Part shown: positions 51,331 to 59,035 of the stretch, piece after piece
How the letters are laid out: each line of letters starts with the position of its first letter
How positions within the stretch are numbered: position 1 is the stretch's first letter
DNA from: Clostridium_AW sp040797845
Lineage (GTDB): Bacteria > Bacillota > Clostridia > Clostridiales > Clostridiaceae
Reading direction: 5' to 3'
Assembly: GCA_040797845.1 (NCBI GenBank)
Contig: JBFNFA010000012.1
Span: 1-64,000, forward strand
DNA: 64,000 bases
Notes under the pieces: model-generated
Seen by the model: only the letters and a program-made list of their open reading frames with translations
Told to the model about the DNA's origin: nothing
Databases searched by the model: none
Program-made: the position numbers and the translations under genes

Positions 51331-52227
51331 ATGCAAATTGGTGTAGTTATGGGGGGAATTTCCTCAGAAACAGAAATATCATACCTAACAGGAAAGCATA
51401 TTATTGATAGTTTAGATAAGGATAAATATGAGGTTTTACCTATTCCTATAAATACTAAATATGAATTAATCGATAGAGTTAAGTGTTTAGAGTTTGCTTT
51501 TATAGCTCTTCATGGTAGCTTTGGAGAAGATGGCAAAGTTCAGGCCATTTTAGAGAGTATGGATGTACCTTACTCTGGGTCAGGAGTGTTATCAAGTGCT
51601 CTTTGTATGGATAAAAATACTTGTAAAAAAATATTTCTAGCAGATGGAATAAAGACTCCTAAATGGGCTATGATAAAAAAAGTTGATGAAATAGATTTCC
51701 AAGAAATAGATAAAATGGGTTTCCCGCTGATTGTTAAACCTAATAGTGGAGGATCTAGTATAGGAATCGCTTTAGTTTATAATATAAAAGAATTAATGGA
51801 TGCTGTGAAAGAAGCATTAAAGTATGATGAAGAAGTAATGGTAGAAGAATATATAAATGGGGAAGAAATAACTTGCTGTATGTTAGATGGTGAATTATTA
51901 CCTATACTATCCATTAAACATGAGAAGGAGTTTTTTGATTACTATTCAAAGTATGATGATGATGGTGCTGAAGAAAAGCCAATTGAGCTTTCAAAAGAGC
52001 TATATAGCAAAGTGGAAAAAGCTTGTAAAATATGTTGGGACAGTTTTAAGTTGAGTGTTTATGCTAGAATTGATATGATTATAAGAGAAGATGATGTTTA
52101 CGTATTAGAAATAAACACTTTACCGGGTATGACTAAAAACAGCCTTTTTCCTAAGAGTGCTAAAGCTTTTGGATTAAGTTTTAGCGAATTGTTAGATAGG
52201 ATAATAGAATCATCTTTGAAAAAGTGA
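51331..52227 (+). CDS. ddl: D-alanine--D-alanine ligase
   Basis: 298 residues, ATP-grasp fold. The N-terminal GVVMGGISSETEISYLTG at about 4-21, ALHGSFGEDGKVQAILE near 68, SGVLSSALCMDK near 90, VKPNSGGSSIGI near 145 and EINTLPGMTKNSLFPK near 265-281 are the Ddl signatures, including the Mg- and ATP-binding Glu and Asn. It makes the D-Ala-D-Ala end of peptidoglycan precursors. The MocR regulator gene follows 19 bases later, likely in the same transcript. Confidence 0.95.
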   Translation: MQIGVVMGGISSETEISYLTGKHIIDSLDKDKYEVLPIPINTKYELIDRVKCLEFAFIALHGSFGEDGKVQAILESMDVPYSGSGVLSSALCMDKNTCKKIFLADGIKTPKWAMIKKVDEIDFQEIDKMGFPLIVKPNSGGSSIGIALVYNIKELMDAVKEALKYDEEVMVEEYINGEEITCCMLDGELLPILSIKHEKEFFDYYSKYDDDGAEEKPIELSKELYSKVEKACKICWDSFKLSVYARIDMIIREDDVYVLEINTLPGMTKNSLFPKSAKAFGLSFSELLDRIIESSLKK

Positions 52228-52246
52228 TTAACTTTGAGGTGAATAT

Positions 52247-53689
52247 ATGTTTCATAATATAAAATTAGAGCAAGGGGAAACAGCCTATGGTCAAATATAT
52301 AGCTATATAAAAGAAATGATTGAAAATGGAATGTTACCAGGGAGTAGCAAGCTTCCTTCCACAAGAGAAATGGCTACAATTATGAAAGTTAGCAGAAACA
52401 CTATAATAAAAGTCTATGAAATGCTTGAAGATAGTTCTCTTGTTTACACTGAAAAGGGGAAGGGAACCTTTGTATCTAAGGTGGATGTTAATAAGAATAA
52501 AGAGTGGCATATAAATTGGAGCGGAAAGATAAACGAATTTGGTAAGAAAGCTGAAGCTTTAGACATAATGAAGCATGAGCAATTATACAAAAGAGGAATG
52601 ATCTCCTTTAGAAGTATAGCTCCTGATGAAAGCTTATTTGATGTTGAAGAATTAAAGAGAGCTTTTTTAAATAGAGTTGCTCTTGAAGGAGAGAAAATAT
52701 TAAATTATGGTTATGCAAGAGGATATAAATATCTTATTGAATATTTAATGAAGTATATGGAAGAAAAGGGAGTTAACACAAAGAATAAGGAAATACTAAT
52801 TACCAATGGATTTACAGAAGGATTTGATATAGTGTTATCTTCTTTAACTAGTAAGGGAGATAAAATATTGTGTGAAAACCCAACCCATAATACTGCAATT
52901 AAATTGATGAGATTGTATGGATTAGAAATTATAGGTTTAGATATAAATGAAAATGGTATAGATTTAGATAGTTTAGATGAAAAGTTAAATAATGATATAA
53001 AACTAGCTTATATAATACCCTCTTATCACAATCCTACAGGTATGGTTATGCCTTTTGAAGGAAGGGAAAGACTCTACAATAAATTAAAAGAACATAAGAT
53101 TCCAATAGTTGAAGATGGGTTTAATGAAGAGTTACAATATCTAGGTACTCACATAGCTCCACTGGCTGCCATAAGTGGTGAGGAGAATTCTGTTATTTAT
53201 ATTGGAAGCCTATCAAAAATATTATTTCCAGGTATGAGAATAGGGTGGATATTTGCAGACAAGGAATTGATAGATATTTTTGAAAGTGTAAAAAGAAGTA
53301 AAAATATACACACTTCCTTTCTAGATCAAGCCATATTATATGAATATATGAATAGTGGTTCTTTTGAAAAGTATGTAAAAAAGGTTAGAAATATTTATAA
53401 AGAGAAATATGAATTAGCTAAAAGCCTTTCAGAAACCTATATTCCAAATGAATATGTACTTGGAAATGGAGGACTGCATATATTTGTTAAATTAAAAGAT
53501 GTAGACGCAAGAGTGCTTTTAGATAGATGCCTTAAAAGAGGGGTAATATTTACTCCGGGAGATATATTTTATACAGATGGGGGAGGAAAAAATACCTTAA
53601 GAATCGGTTTCTCAAGAAATTCCTTAGAAGAAATAAAAGAAGGGATAAAGATAATAGGAGAAGAAGCATCTCTGATTAGAGGAAGGTGA
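52247..53689 (+). CDS. MocR/GntR-type regulator with aminotransferase domain
   Basis: 480 residues: an N-terminal GntR winged helix (GQIYSYIKEMIENGMLPGSSKLPSTREMA, about 14-75), a linker, then a PLP-dependent fold-type I aminotransferase domain (about 110-475) with NPTHN and SYHNPTGMV segments and the PLP lysine in YIGSLSKILFPGMRIGW near 325. Proteins of this kind act as regulators that sense PLP or an amino acid, though some are enzymes (2-aminoadipate aminotransferase). The position after ddl hints at a link to D-amino acids or cell wall. It is followed 10 bases later by the Crp/Fnr gene. Confidence 0.9.
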   Translation: MFHNIKLEQGETAYGQIYSYIKEMIENGMLPGSSKLPSTREMATIMKVSRNTIIKVYEMLEDSSLVYTEKGKGTFVSKVDVNKNKEWHINWSGKINEFGKKAEALDIMKHEQLYKRGMISFRSIAPDESLFDVEELKRAFLNRVALEGEKILNYGYARGYKYLIEYLMKYMEEKGVNTKNKEILITNGFTEGFDIVLSSLTSKGDKILCENPTHNTAIKLMRLYGLEIIGLDINENGIDLDSLDEKLNNDIKLAYIIPSYHNPTGMVMPFEGRERLYNKLKEHKIPIVEDGFNEELQYLGTHIAPLAAISGEENSVIYIGSLSKILFPGMRIGWIFADKELIDIFESVKRSKNIHTSFLDQAILYEYMNSGSFEKYVKKVRNIYKEKYELAKSLSETYIPNEYVLGNGGLHIFVKLKDVDARVLLDRCLKRGVIFTPGDIFYTDGGGKNTLRIGFSRNSLEEIKEGIKIIGEEASLIRGR

Positions 53690-53699
53690 TTTATAACCT

Positions 53700-54425
53700 A
53701 TGAAAGAAAACAATAAACCAATATGCTCAACTTGTAGTTGTGGTTGCCACGAAAAGTACTGTGCATCGAAAGTGTTTATATTTTCAACTCTTGGAGAAGA
53801 GCAGTTTAAAGAAATATCAAAATTAATTGTTACTAGAAGGTATAAAAAGGGAGAAAGCATCTTTTTTGAAGGTGACTTATGGGATAGGCTTTATATTATA
53901 AATAAAGGAAAGATAAAGGTATTTAAATACACAAAGGAAGGTAAGGAACAAATACTTTATCTGCTTTCAGAGGGAGATTCCGTAGGGGAATTGAATCTTT
54001 TAAAGAGAGGAAAATTTGAATTTAACGGTGAGGCTCTAGAGGATACTTCAATTTGTACTTTGACCAAGGAAGATTTTGATAATATTTTAATAAACAATCC
54101 TAGTATAACTCTTAAAATATTAGAAAAGGTTCACGATAGAGTGGTAAATCTAGAACACTTAGTTCAAATGCTTAGTACAAAGGATATCGAAACTAGAATA
54201 GGAAATCTGTTATTAAATCTTATAGATAATTTCGGAACAAAGCATGATGAAGATATAATTATAGATTTGCCTATTAATAGAGAGGATATGGGTAACTTTG
54301 CTGGCATAACTAGGGAGACAGTGAGCAGAACTCTCTCAGCTATGGAAGAAGCTGGAGTAATAGATATAGTAGGCAATAAGAAAATTATTATAAAGGATAT
54401 AGAATATCTAAAGAACTTGATTTAA
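53700..54425 (+). CDS. Crp/Fnr family regulator with N-terminal cysteine cluster
   Basis: 241 residues: five cysteines at 9, 12, 14, 16 and 21 (CSTCSCGC...C), a cyclic-nucleotide-type beta-barrel sensor domain (about 28-140) with another cysteine at 119, a dimer helix, and a C-terminal winged helix with the recognition part NREDMGNFAGITRETVSRTLS. In FNR three N-terminal cysteines plus one at about 122 hold an oxygen- or NO-sensitive [4Fe-4S] cluster; the Cys pattern here allows the same. It is 2 kb from a flavodiiron/Ric locus whose palindrome has Crp/Fnr-like half sites. Confidence 0.88.
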   Translation: MKENNKPICSTCSCGCHEKYCASKVFIFSTLGEEQFKEISKLIVTRRYKKGESIFFEGDLWDRLYIINKGKIKVFKYTKEGKEQILYLLSEGDSVGELNLLKRGKFEFNGEALEDTSICTLTKEDFDNILINNPSITLKILEKVHDRVVNLEHLVQMLSTKDIETRIGNLLLNLIDNFGTKHDEDIIIDLPINREDMGNFAGITRETVSRTLSAMEEAGVIDIVGNKKIIIKDIEYLKNLI

Positions 54426-54550
54426 ATGTACACCGAAAAACATGATTCATATAAACCTAAGAAAAATTAAATTATTTTTGTAGAGATCTATCTTTGAGAA
54501 AACAATTTGTTACAATATATATTTAGAAATACATGTGAAAAATATAAAAA

Positions 54551-54611
54551 AATTGAGGTATATAGTGGGAGGAGCGCCTTTTTTGAAGTGACGTCATTAT
54601 GTACCTCAATT
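54551..54611. repeat. Family B palindromic repeat, copy B4
   Basis: AATTGAGGTA...TACCTCAATT arms. The core is inverted relative to the other copies (GGAGGAGCGCC first), so the whole array here reads backwards. Confidence 0.8.
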
Positions 54612-54707
54612 CCTCTTTTTGATATATAAATATCATTGTGAAAATTTATAATTGTAAACCAGTCTTTTATAACTTAATTTAGAAAATATATTTGTAAACT
54701 ATAAAAG

Positions 54708-54766
54708 AGCTAAGTATGTAATGAAAAAGCGACTTTTCTTGGAGCGGCTTCATTACGTACTTAGCT
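54708..54766. repeat. Family A 59-bp palindromic repeat, copy A7
   Basis: AGCTAAG...CTTAGCT ends with GTAATGAA/TTCATTAC arms; the arms have changed together and keep pairing. Confidence 0.82.
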
Positions 54767-54840
54767 CTCTGTTTCTGAAACTAAATTATCTTTGTAGAAA
54801 CTTATAAATGTAAAACTGATTTATGGGTGCAACAAATAAA

Positions 54841-55033
54841 AAAAATGCTATATAATGCTTCTTATGCTAATTCGCTGCAATAAGAACTTCTAAAATTTAT
54901 TTTATAAAACTTCCTAATGCTGACAAACTCCTTCCAGTCAAACATGTGCAGCATCTTAACGGTATTTTTCTAAAATAAATTAAGAATTTCTAGATTTTGC
55001 TCAAATACATATTTCACATTACATAGCATTTTT
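54841..55033 (+). repeat. Family D MITE-like repeat, full copy D6
   Basis: About 192 bases from AAAAATGCTATATAATG to CATTACATAGCATTTTT, the two ends being inverted repeats of ~17 bases. It is nearly the same sequence as 6978-7169. It lies between family A copies A7 and A8. Confidence 0.8.
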
Positions 55034-55105
55034 AAGCTTTTCATAATAAATAATATAATCTGTATAATAATCAATATCTGAAAATATATTCGTAAACAAT
55101 AAAAG

Positions 55106-55164
55106 AGCTAAGTGTATAGTGAAATAGCGACTTTTTCTGGAGCGGCTTCACTATACACTTAGCT
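55106..55164. repeat. Family A 59-bp palindromic repeat, copy A8
   Basis: AGCTAAG...CTTAGCT with GTATAGTGAA/TTCACTATAC arms. It lies 19 bases after the stop of the minus-strand flavodiiron gene and, read on that strand, is followed by CTCTTTTAT, so it probably terminates that transcript. Confidence 0.85.
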
Positions 55165-55183
55165 TTCTGTTTGTGAAACTAAA

Positions 55184-56416
55184 TTATTTTAATAACAATT
55201 CTCCTAGTATTTTACCAGTCTTTATAGATAACTTTTTTCCTTCATTATCATTATAAAAACTAATTCTCAAAGGAAGTTTTATTGAATTATCACTAGTAAC
55301 TTTTATTATATAAGATGTATCAAATACTTTACCGTTGCTCTTTTTTAAATAGTCATTTATTATTTCAATAGCTTCTCCACTCCAGCCATAAGAGCCAAAG
55401 GCAGCTAAGTATTTGTCTGATAAATCTAATTTTATTATCTCTTTAAGTATTTCTTCTGTATTACCTATCATATCTCCATATTTTGTAGAACTTCCTATAA
55501 GGATTAAATCTGATTCTATAACTTTTTCTTTAATTTCCTCAAAGGATAAGGATTTTAAATTTAACACTGTGGTATCTACATTTGAACCTCTTAAACCTTC
55601 ACCTATATTTCCACCAATCTTTCCAGTATTTCCAGTCATAGAGTTATATAATATTAATGCTTTTTTATTAGAATTTTCAGTGGGGATATCGCTCATACTG
55701 TCATATAGTTTAATATATTTTTCTACATTTTTTCTAAGTATAAAACCATGAGAAGGGGCTATTATTTCTATTTTTAAGTTCTTAATTTTACCTATCATGT
55801 CTTTAACGTAATTTCTGTGAGGGCTCATAATAAGTTTGTAATAAACCTTAAAATCTTCATCTATATCATCTTTTGATAAGTCGTTGAACAAATCATAAGT
55901 AGCTATATGAGAACTAAATATATCACAAGGGAATAAAATTTTATCTTCTAAAGCATAAGTTATCATAGTCTCTTCAGTATGAAGATAAGGAGTTTCGAAG
56001 AACTTTAGGGTTTTTCCTCCTATATCTAAGCTATCCCCGTCTTTAACTATTAAGTAATTTTTATCATAAAATTTAAACATTCCATTTAATAATTCCTGAG
56101 CCTTTGCATTAGTTACAATAGTAGCGTTTGGAGCTTTATTTAGTAAAGCTGGCAAGGCTCCTGCGTGATCAGGCTCCACATGATTAATTACTATATATTT
56201 CAAGTCTTCTAGATTAATATGCTCTTTGAGATTTTCTACAAACTCTTTAGAATACATTATGTCAACTGTATCTATAATAGTTGGCTTTTCAGTTTTAAAT
56301 AAATAAGAGTTATAGGTAGTGCCTTTTTCTAGAATGAGCCTATGAAAAGGAACCTTTCTATCATCAATTTTTCCAATCCAATATATATTATCTTTTAAAA
56401 GTAAATTATTTTTCAT
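55184..56416 (-). CDS. Flavodiiron protein (NO/O2 reductase, rubredoxin-oxygen oxidoreductase type)
   Basis: 410 residues: a metallo-beta-lactamase domain (about 1-250) with the diiron ligand set NHVEPDHAGAL near 78-88, LHTEETM near 145 and the later SPHR and SHG histidines, then a flavodoxin domain (about 255-410) starting ALILYNSMTGNTGKIG. This is the basic two-domain class A protein; it reduces O2 or NO to water or N2O with electrons from rubredoxin or a similar donor. It is divergent from ric across a 46-bp palindrome. It starts behind AGAGGTG. Confidence 0.95.
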   Translation of the reverse strand: MKNNLLLKDNIYWIGKIDDRKVPFHRLILEKGTTYNSYLFKTEKPTIIDTVDIMYSKEFVENLKEHINLEDLKYIVINHVEPDHAGALPALLNKAPNATIVTNAKAQELLNGMFKFYDKNYLIVKDGDSLDIGGKTLKFFETPYLHTEETMITYALEDKILFPCDIFSSHIATYDLFNDLSKDDIDEDFKVYYKLIMSPHRNYVKDMIGKIKNLKIEIIAPSHGFILRKNVEKYIKLYDSMSDIPTENSNKKALILYNSMTGNTGKIGGNIGEGLRGSNVDTTVLNLKSLSFEEIKEKVIESDLILIGSSTKYGDMIGNTEEILKEIIKLDLSDKYLAAFGSYGWSGEAIEIINDYLKKSNGKVFDTSYIIKVTSDNSIKLPLRISFYNDNEGKKLSIKTGKILGELLLK

Positions 56417-56478
56417 TTTAACACCTCTTCTAAAATTTATTTTTTGCTTAATTTAATGATACAACTGATTTTCCATAC

Positions 56479-56524
56479 AATATGTGATTAGAATCAATTT
56501 TAAAATTGATTCTAATCACATATT
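56479..56524. promoter_or_regulatory. 46-bp perfect palindrome, putative Crp/Fnr-type operator
   Basis: A perfect 46-base inverted repeat between the divergent flavodiiron and ric genes. Each half has TGTGA (56483-56487), six bases and TCAAT, close to the Crp/Fnr consensus TGTGA-N6-TCACA, so two mirror-image sites are present. It ends 12 bases before the -35 of the ric promoter. Confidence 0.7.
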
Positions 56525-56536
56525 AGTTTTCTTATA

Positions 56537-56565
56537 TTGACTATAATGAAGGCATAAAATATAAA
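56537..56565 (+). promoter_or_regulatory. Sigma-A-type promoter of ric
   Basis: TTGACT at 56537-56542 and TATAAA at 56560-56565 with a 17-base spacer, just downstream of the palindrome, a placement that fits activation as well as repression. Confidence 0.65.
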
Positions 56566-56583
56566 TTTATGGAGGTATGAATA

Positions 56584-57285
56584 ATGAATAAAGTTTTTAA
56601 AAGTTCACATAAAATAGGAGATATAGTTGTTAACTTTCCCAAAGCTATGGATGTATTTAGAAGGCATGGTATTGACTTTTGTTGCGGAGGGAATAGACCT
56701 TTAATAGATGCAATAAAAGAAGATAATCTAAATGAAGAGGAAGTTTTAAAGGATCTTCATGATGAATATGAGAAGATTGATTCTCTTATAAAGGAAGAAG
56801 TGAATTGGCTAAATATAAGTTACAATGATTTGATAGACTATATTGTAAATAAGCATCACGGATTTCTAAATGAAGAACTTCCGATAGTAAGTGAATTGAC
56901 TACAAAAATATTAAGAGTGCATGGAGAAAATCACCCTGAATTAAGTAAGGTATATAAGTTATTTCATAATTTAAAAATGGAATTAGAAGAACACTTAATA
57001 AAAGAAGAGGAAATAGTATTTCCATTAATTGAAAAATATGAAAAGGAAGGTTCAAAAGAAGCTTTGGATAAGGCAATAAAAATAATAGAAGAACTTGAAG
57101 CAGAGCATACTGGAGCAGGAGATATATTAAAGGAATTAAGAAAAATTACTCATAATTATGAAATTCCAAAGGACGGATGTAACACTTATAAATACACTTA
57201 TGACAAGCTTCAAGAAATTGAATTAGATTTATTTAATCACATTCATTTAGAAAATAATATAATGTTTCCAAGGCTTAAAAAATAA
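56584..57285 (+). CDS. ric: Iron-sulfur cluster repair di-iron protein (Ric/YtfE/ScdA/DnrN)
   Basis: 233 residues: an N-terminal ScdA_N (DUF542) domain with the cysteine pair in FRRHGIDFCCGG near 22-33, then a hemerythrin-like four-helix domain (about 80-233) whose iron ligands are visible as NKHHGFL near 94, RVHGENHPEL near 118, EEHLIKEEE near 140, EAEHTGAGD near 180 and HLENN near 222. It restores iron-sulfur clusters damaged by NO or peroxide. The gene faces away from the flavodiiron gene with a shared control region. Confidence 0.95.
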   Translation: MNKVFKSSHKIGDIVVNFPKAMDVFRRHGIDFCCGGNRPLIDAIKEDNLNEEEVLKDLHDEYEKIDSLIKEEVNWLNISYNDLIDYIVNKHHGFLNEELPIVSELTTKILRVHGENHPELSKVYKLFHNLKMELEEHLIKEEEIVFPLIEKYEKEGSKEALDKAIKIIEELEAEHTGAGDILKELRKITHNYEIPKDGCNTYKYTYDKLQEIELDLFNHIHLENNIMFPRLKK

Positions 57286-57313
57286 AAGAGGCAATTTAGC
57301 CTCTTTTATTTTT
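57284..57313. terminator. Bidirectional intrinsic terminator
   Basis: Stem AAAAGAGGC/GCCTCTTTT with ATTTTT after it, between convergent ric and the secreted-protein gene. Confidence 0.9.
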
Positions 57314-57349
57314 GTACATTTTTGTATATTATAAATTTGGTTAAAAACC

Positions 57350-57874
57350 TTAATGGCAGCCACTGCCGCCTCTACCCCTACCTCTTCCCATCATTCCGTA
57401 GAAACCACTTTCTGATCCTGGGCTTGCGTCTAGGCAATCATCCATATAGTTTTCAAAGTCTTCTTTATATCTTTCTCCTTCTTCTTTGGTGATAGTTCCA
57501 TTTTTGATAGCCTCATCTATGGCTTTTGTTCTTTCTTCAATCATAACATTTCTAAAATCTTCATTGCTCATTCCTTTTTCTTCTGCTATTTCCCACATAT
57601 GTTTTCCAGAATTAAGTGCATCTTCTATTTCTTTATCACTCATGTTCAATTTATCTTTTAATATTGATGTCATCATGTCATAACCATCAAATCCCATCAT
57701 ATGATGACCATACATACCCATTCTTCCGCCCATTCTTCTGGAGTATGATGTAGTGTCATTATTAATATTTGATGTATTTATATTTTTAGGTGACGCTGTA
57801 GCTGCATAAGCAGTAGCTCCTACCCCTAAAGCTAATGTCAAAGCTAATGTGGTTATAATATTTTTTCTTTTCAT
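57350..57874 (-). CDS. Secreted small protein, DUF2680/YckD-like
   Basis: 174 residues with a signal peptide (MKRKNIITTLALTLALG..., cleavage likely after AYA near 24). The mature part has a Met/Gly/His-rich stretch (MGGRMGMYGHHMM, near 47-60), a helical DUF2680-like core (KLNMSDKEIEDALNSG, then KAIDEAIKNGTITKEEGERY) and a Gly/Arg tail ending in CH. The Met/His groups could bind copper or another soft metal, but this is a guess. It is a single minus-strand gene behind AGGAGG. Confidence 0.75.
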   Translation of the reverse strand: MKRKNIITTLALTLALGVGATAYAATASPKNINTSNINNDTTSYSRRMGGRMGMYGHHMMGFDGYDMMTSILKDKLNMSDKEIEDALNSGKHMWEIAEEKGMSNEDFRNVMIEERTKAIDEAIKNGTITKEEGERYKEDFENYMDDCLDASPGSESGFYGMMGRGRGRGGSGCH

Positions 57875-58069
57875 AATAAAGTCCTCCTAAATATTTTTCT
57901 TTATGAATATATAATAATGTATAATATTGATTAAACTATGAGGAGATTGTGATGGAATTGTGAAAACTATTGTAATTATTTTGTAACATATTCGTAAATT
58001 TGATGTAATACATGCTATGGATAATTATAGTAATATATAATTAAAGAAGAGCTTAAGAGGAGGACTATT

Positions 58070-58807
58070 ATGAATAAGAAATTAAAAAAGATTACATTAG
58101 TAATGTCTACAATTGCTATAATATTTGCCTTTACTGGTTGTGGAAGTAATAAGAACACTTCTTCATCAAAAGAGAATGAGGTGAAGGCAGAAATCAATGA
58201 AAATAAGAAGGAAAAAGAATATAGTAAGGAATTAGCAGCTTTTTTTCCTAAAGAGGATATGTCAGAAATGCAGTACAGTGGTACTTCGGAATATAGTGAA
58301 GCAGTAAAAATTGGCAAAGTTTCAGGAACTAAAGAAACTTTGGTCATTGATTTAAAAGGAACCGTTAAAAGGGTAGCTGAAGAAGGAGAAGGAGCTACTG
58401 GAGATAAATTACAATTTGTAAAAGAATATACCATAGATAATGAATCCGTAAAAGAAGTGCAAAAGAATGGGGAAATTAAGAAAAATCAAGGAGCTATTGA
58501 AAAATCTACAATATTAAAACTACCATTAGAAAAGGGAAATAAGTGGGAAGATGAAGTAGAATTAAAAGGAAAAACCTATAAAGCTGAAACTACTATAAAA
58601 GAAATATCTAAAGGTGAGGATGGAAAAAGAATAATAACAACAGAAATTATTGTTAAAGGAATAGAAGGATATCCAGACAAAACTTATAGAGAGACAAAAG
58701 CATTTAAAGAAGGAAAAGGACTTGTGGAATTTAGTAATGTACTAGTATTTGAAGATGGAAGTACTATGGATTTCTCATATAGTTTATTCGAAGCTGGAAA
58801 TAAATAA
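58070..58807 (+). CDS. Predicted lipoprotein of unknown function
   Basis: 245 residues: lipoprotein signal with lipobox FTGC (Cys about 24), a Ser/Lys/Glu-rich linker (about 25-55) and a beta-rich domain (about 60-240) with alternating Lys/Glu/Thr strands (LPLEKGNKWEDEVELKGKTYKAE). It resembles the many clostridial surface lipoproteins of unknown role; no named family is recognised. It is a single gene behind AGAGGAGG and is ended by the hairpin at 58944. Confidence 0.8.
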   Translation: MNKKLKKITLVMSTIAIIFAFTGCGSNKNTSSSKENEVKAEINENKKEKEYSKELAAFFPKEDMSEMQYSGTSEYSEAVKIGKVSGTKETLVIDLKGTVKRVAEEGEGATGDKLQFVKEYTIDNESVKEVQKNGEIKKNQGAIEKSTILKLPLEKGNKWEDEVELKGKTYKAETTIKEISKGEDGKRIITTEIIVKGIEGYPDKTYRETKAFKEGKGLVEFSNVLVFEDGSTMDFSYSLFEAGNK

Positions 58808-58859
58808 AAAATTGCTATTGTACTTAAAATTTTAAAAACACATTTTTAAACCATAAAAG

Positions 58860-58916
58860 AGCTAAGTATGTAATGAGAGAAACATCTTTTAAAATAATCT
58901 CATTATGTACTTAGCT
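58860..58916. repeat. Family A palindromic repeat, diverged copy A9
   Basis: AGCTAAG...CTTAGCT ends and GTAATGAGA/TCTCATTA arms, but the usual core is replaced. A GGAGCGGCTTAACTG piece of a normal core is found just after it (58930), as if the element had been rearranged. Confidence 0.65.
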
Positions 58917-58943
58917 ACCCCTTTTTTTGGAGCGGCTTAACTG

Positions 58944-58981
58944 AACAGTAGTATTGCTGTTTTTCGGTACTACTGTTTTTT
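58944..58981 (+). terminator. Intrinsic terminator
   Basis: Stem AACAGTAGTA/TACTACTGTT followed by TTTT, before addB. Confidence 0.8.
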
Positions 58982-59035
58982 CAAAATAAATTAGGTTACA
59001 ATAATAGTAACATTACTTATAAGGTGGAGTTTAAC

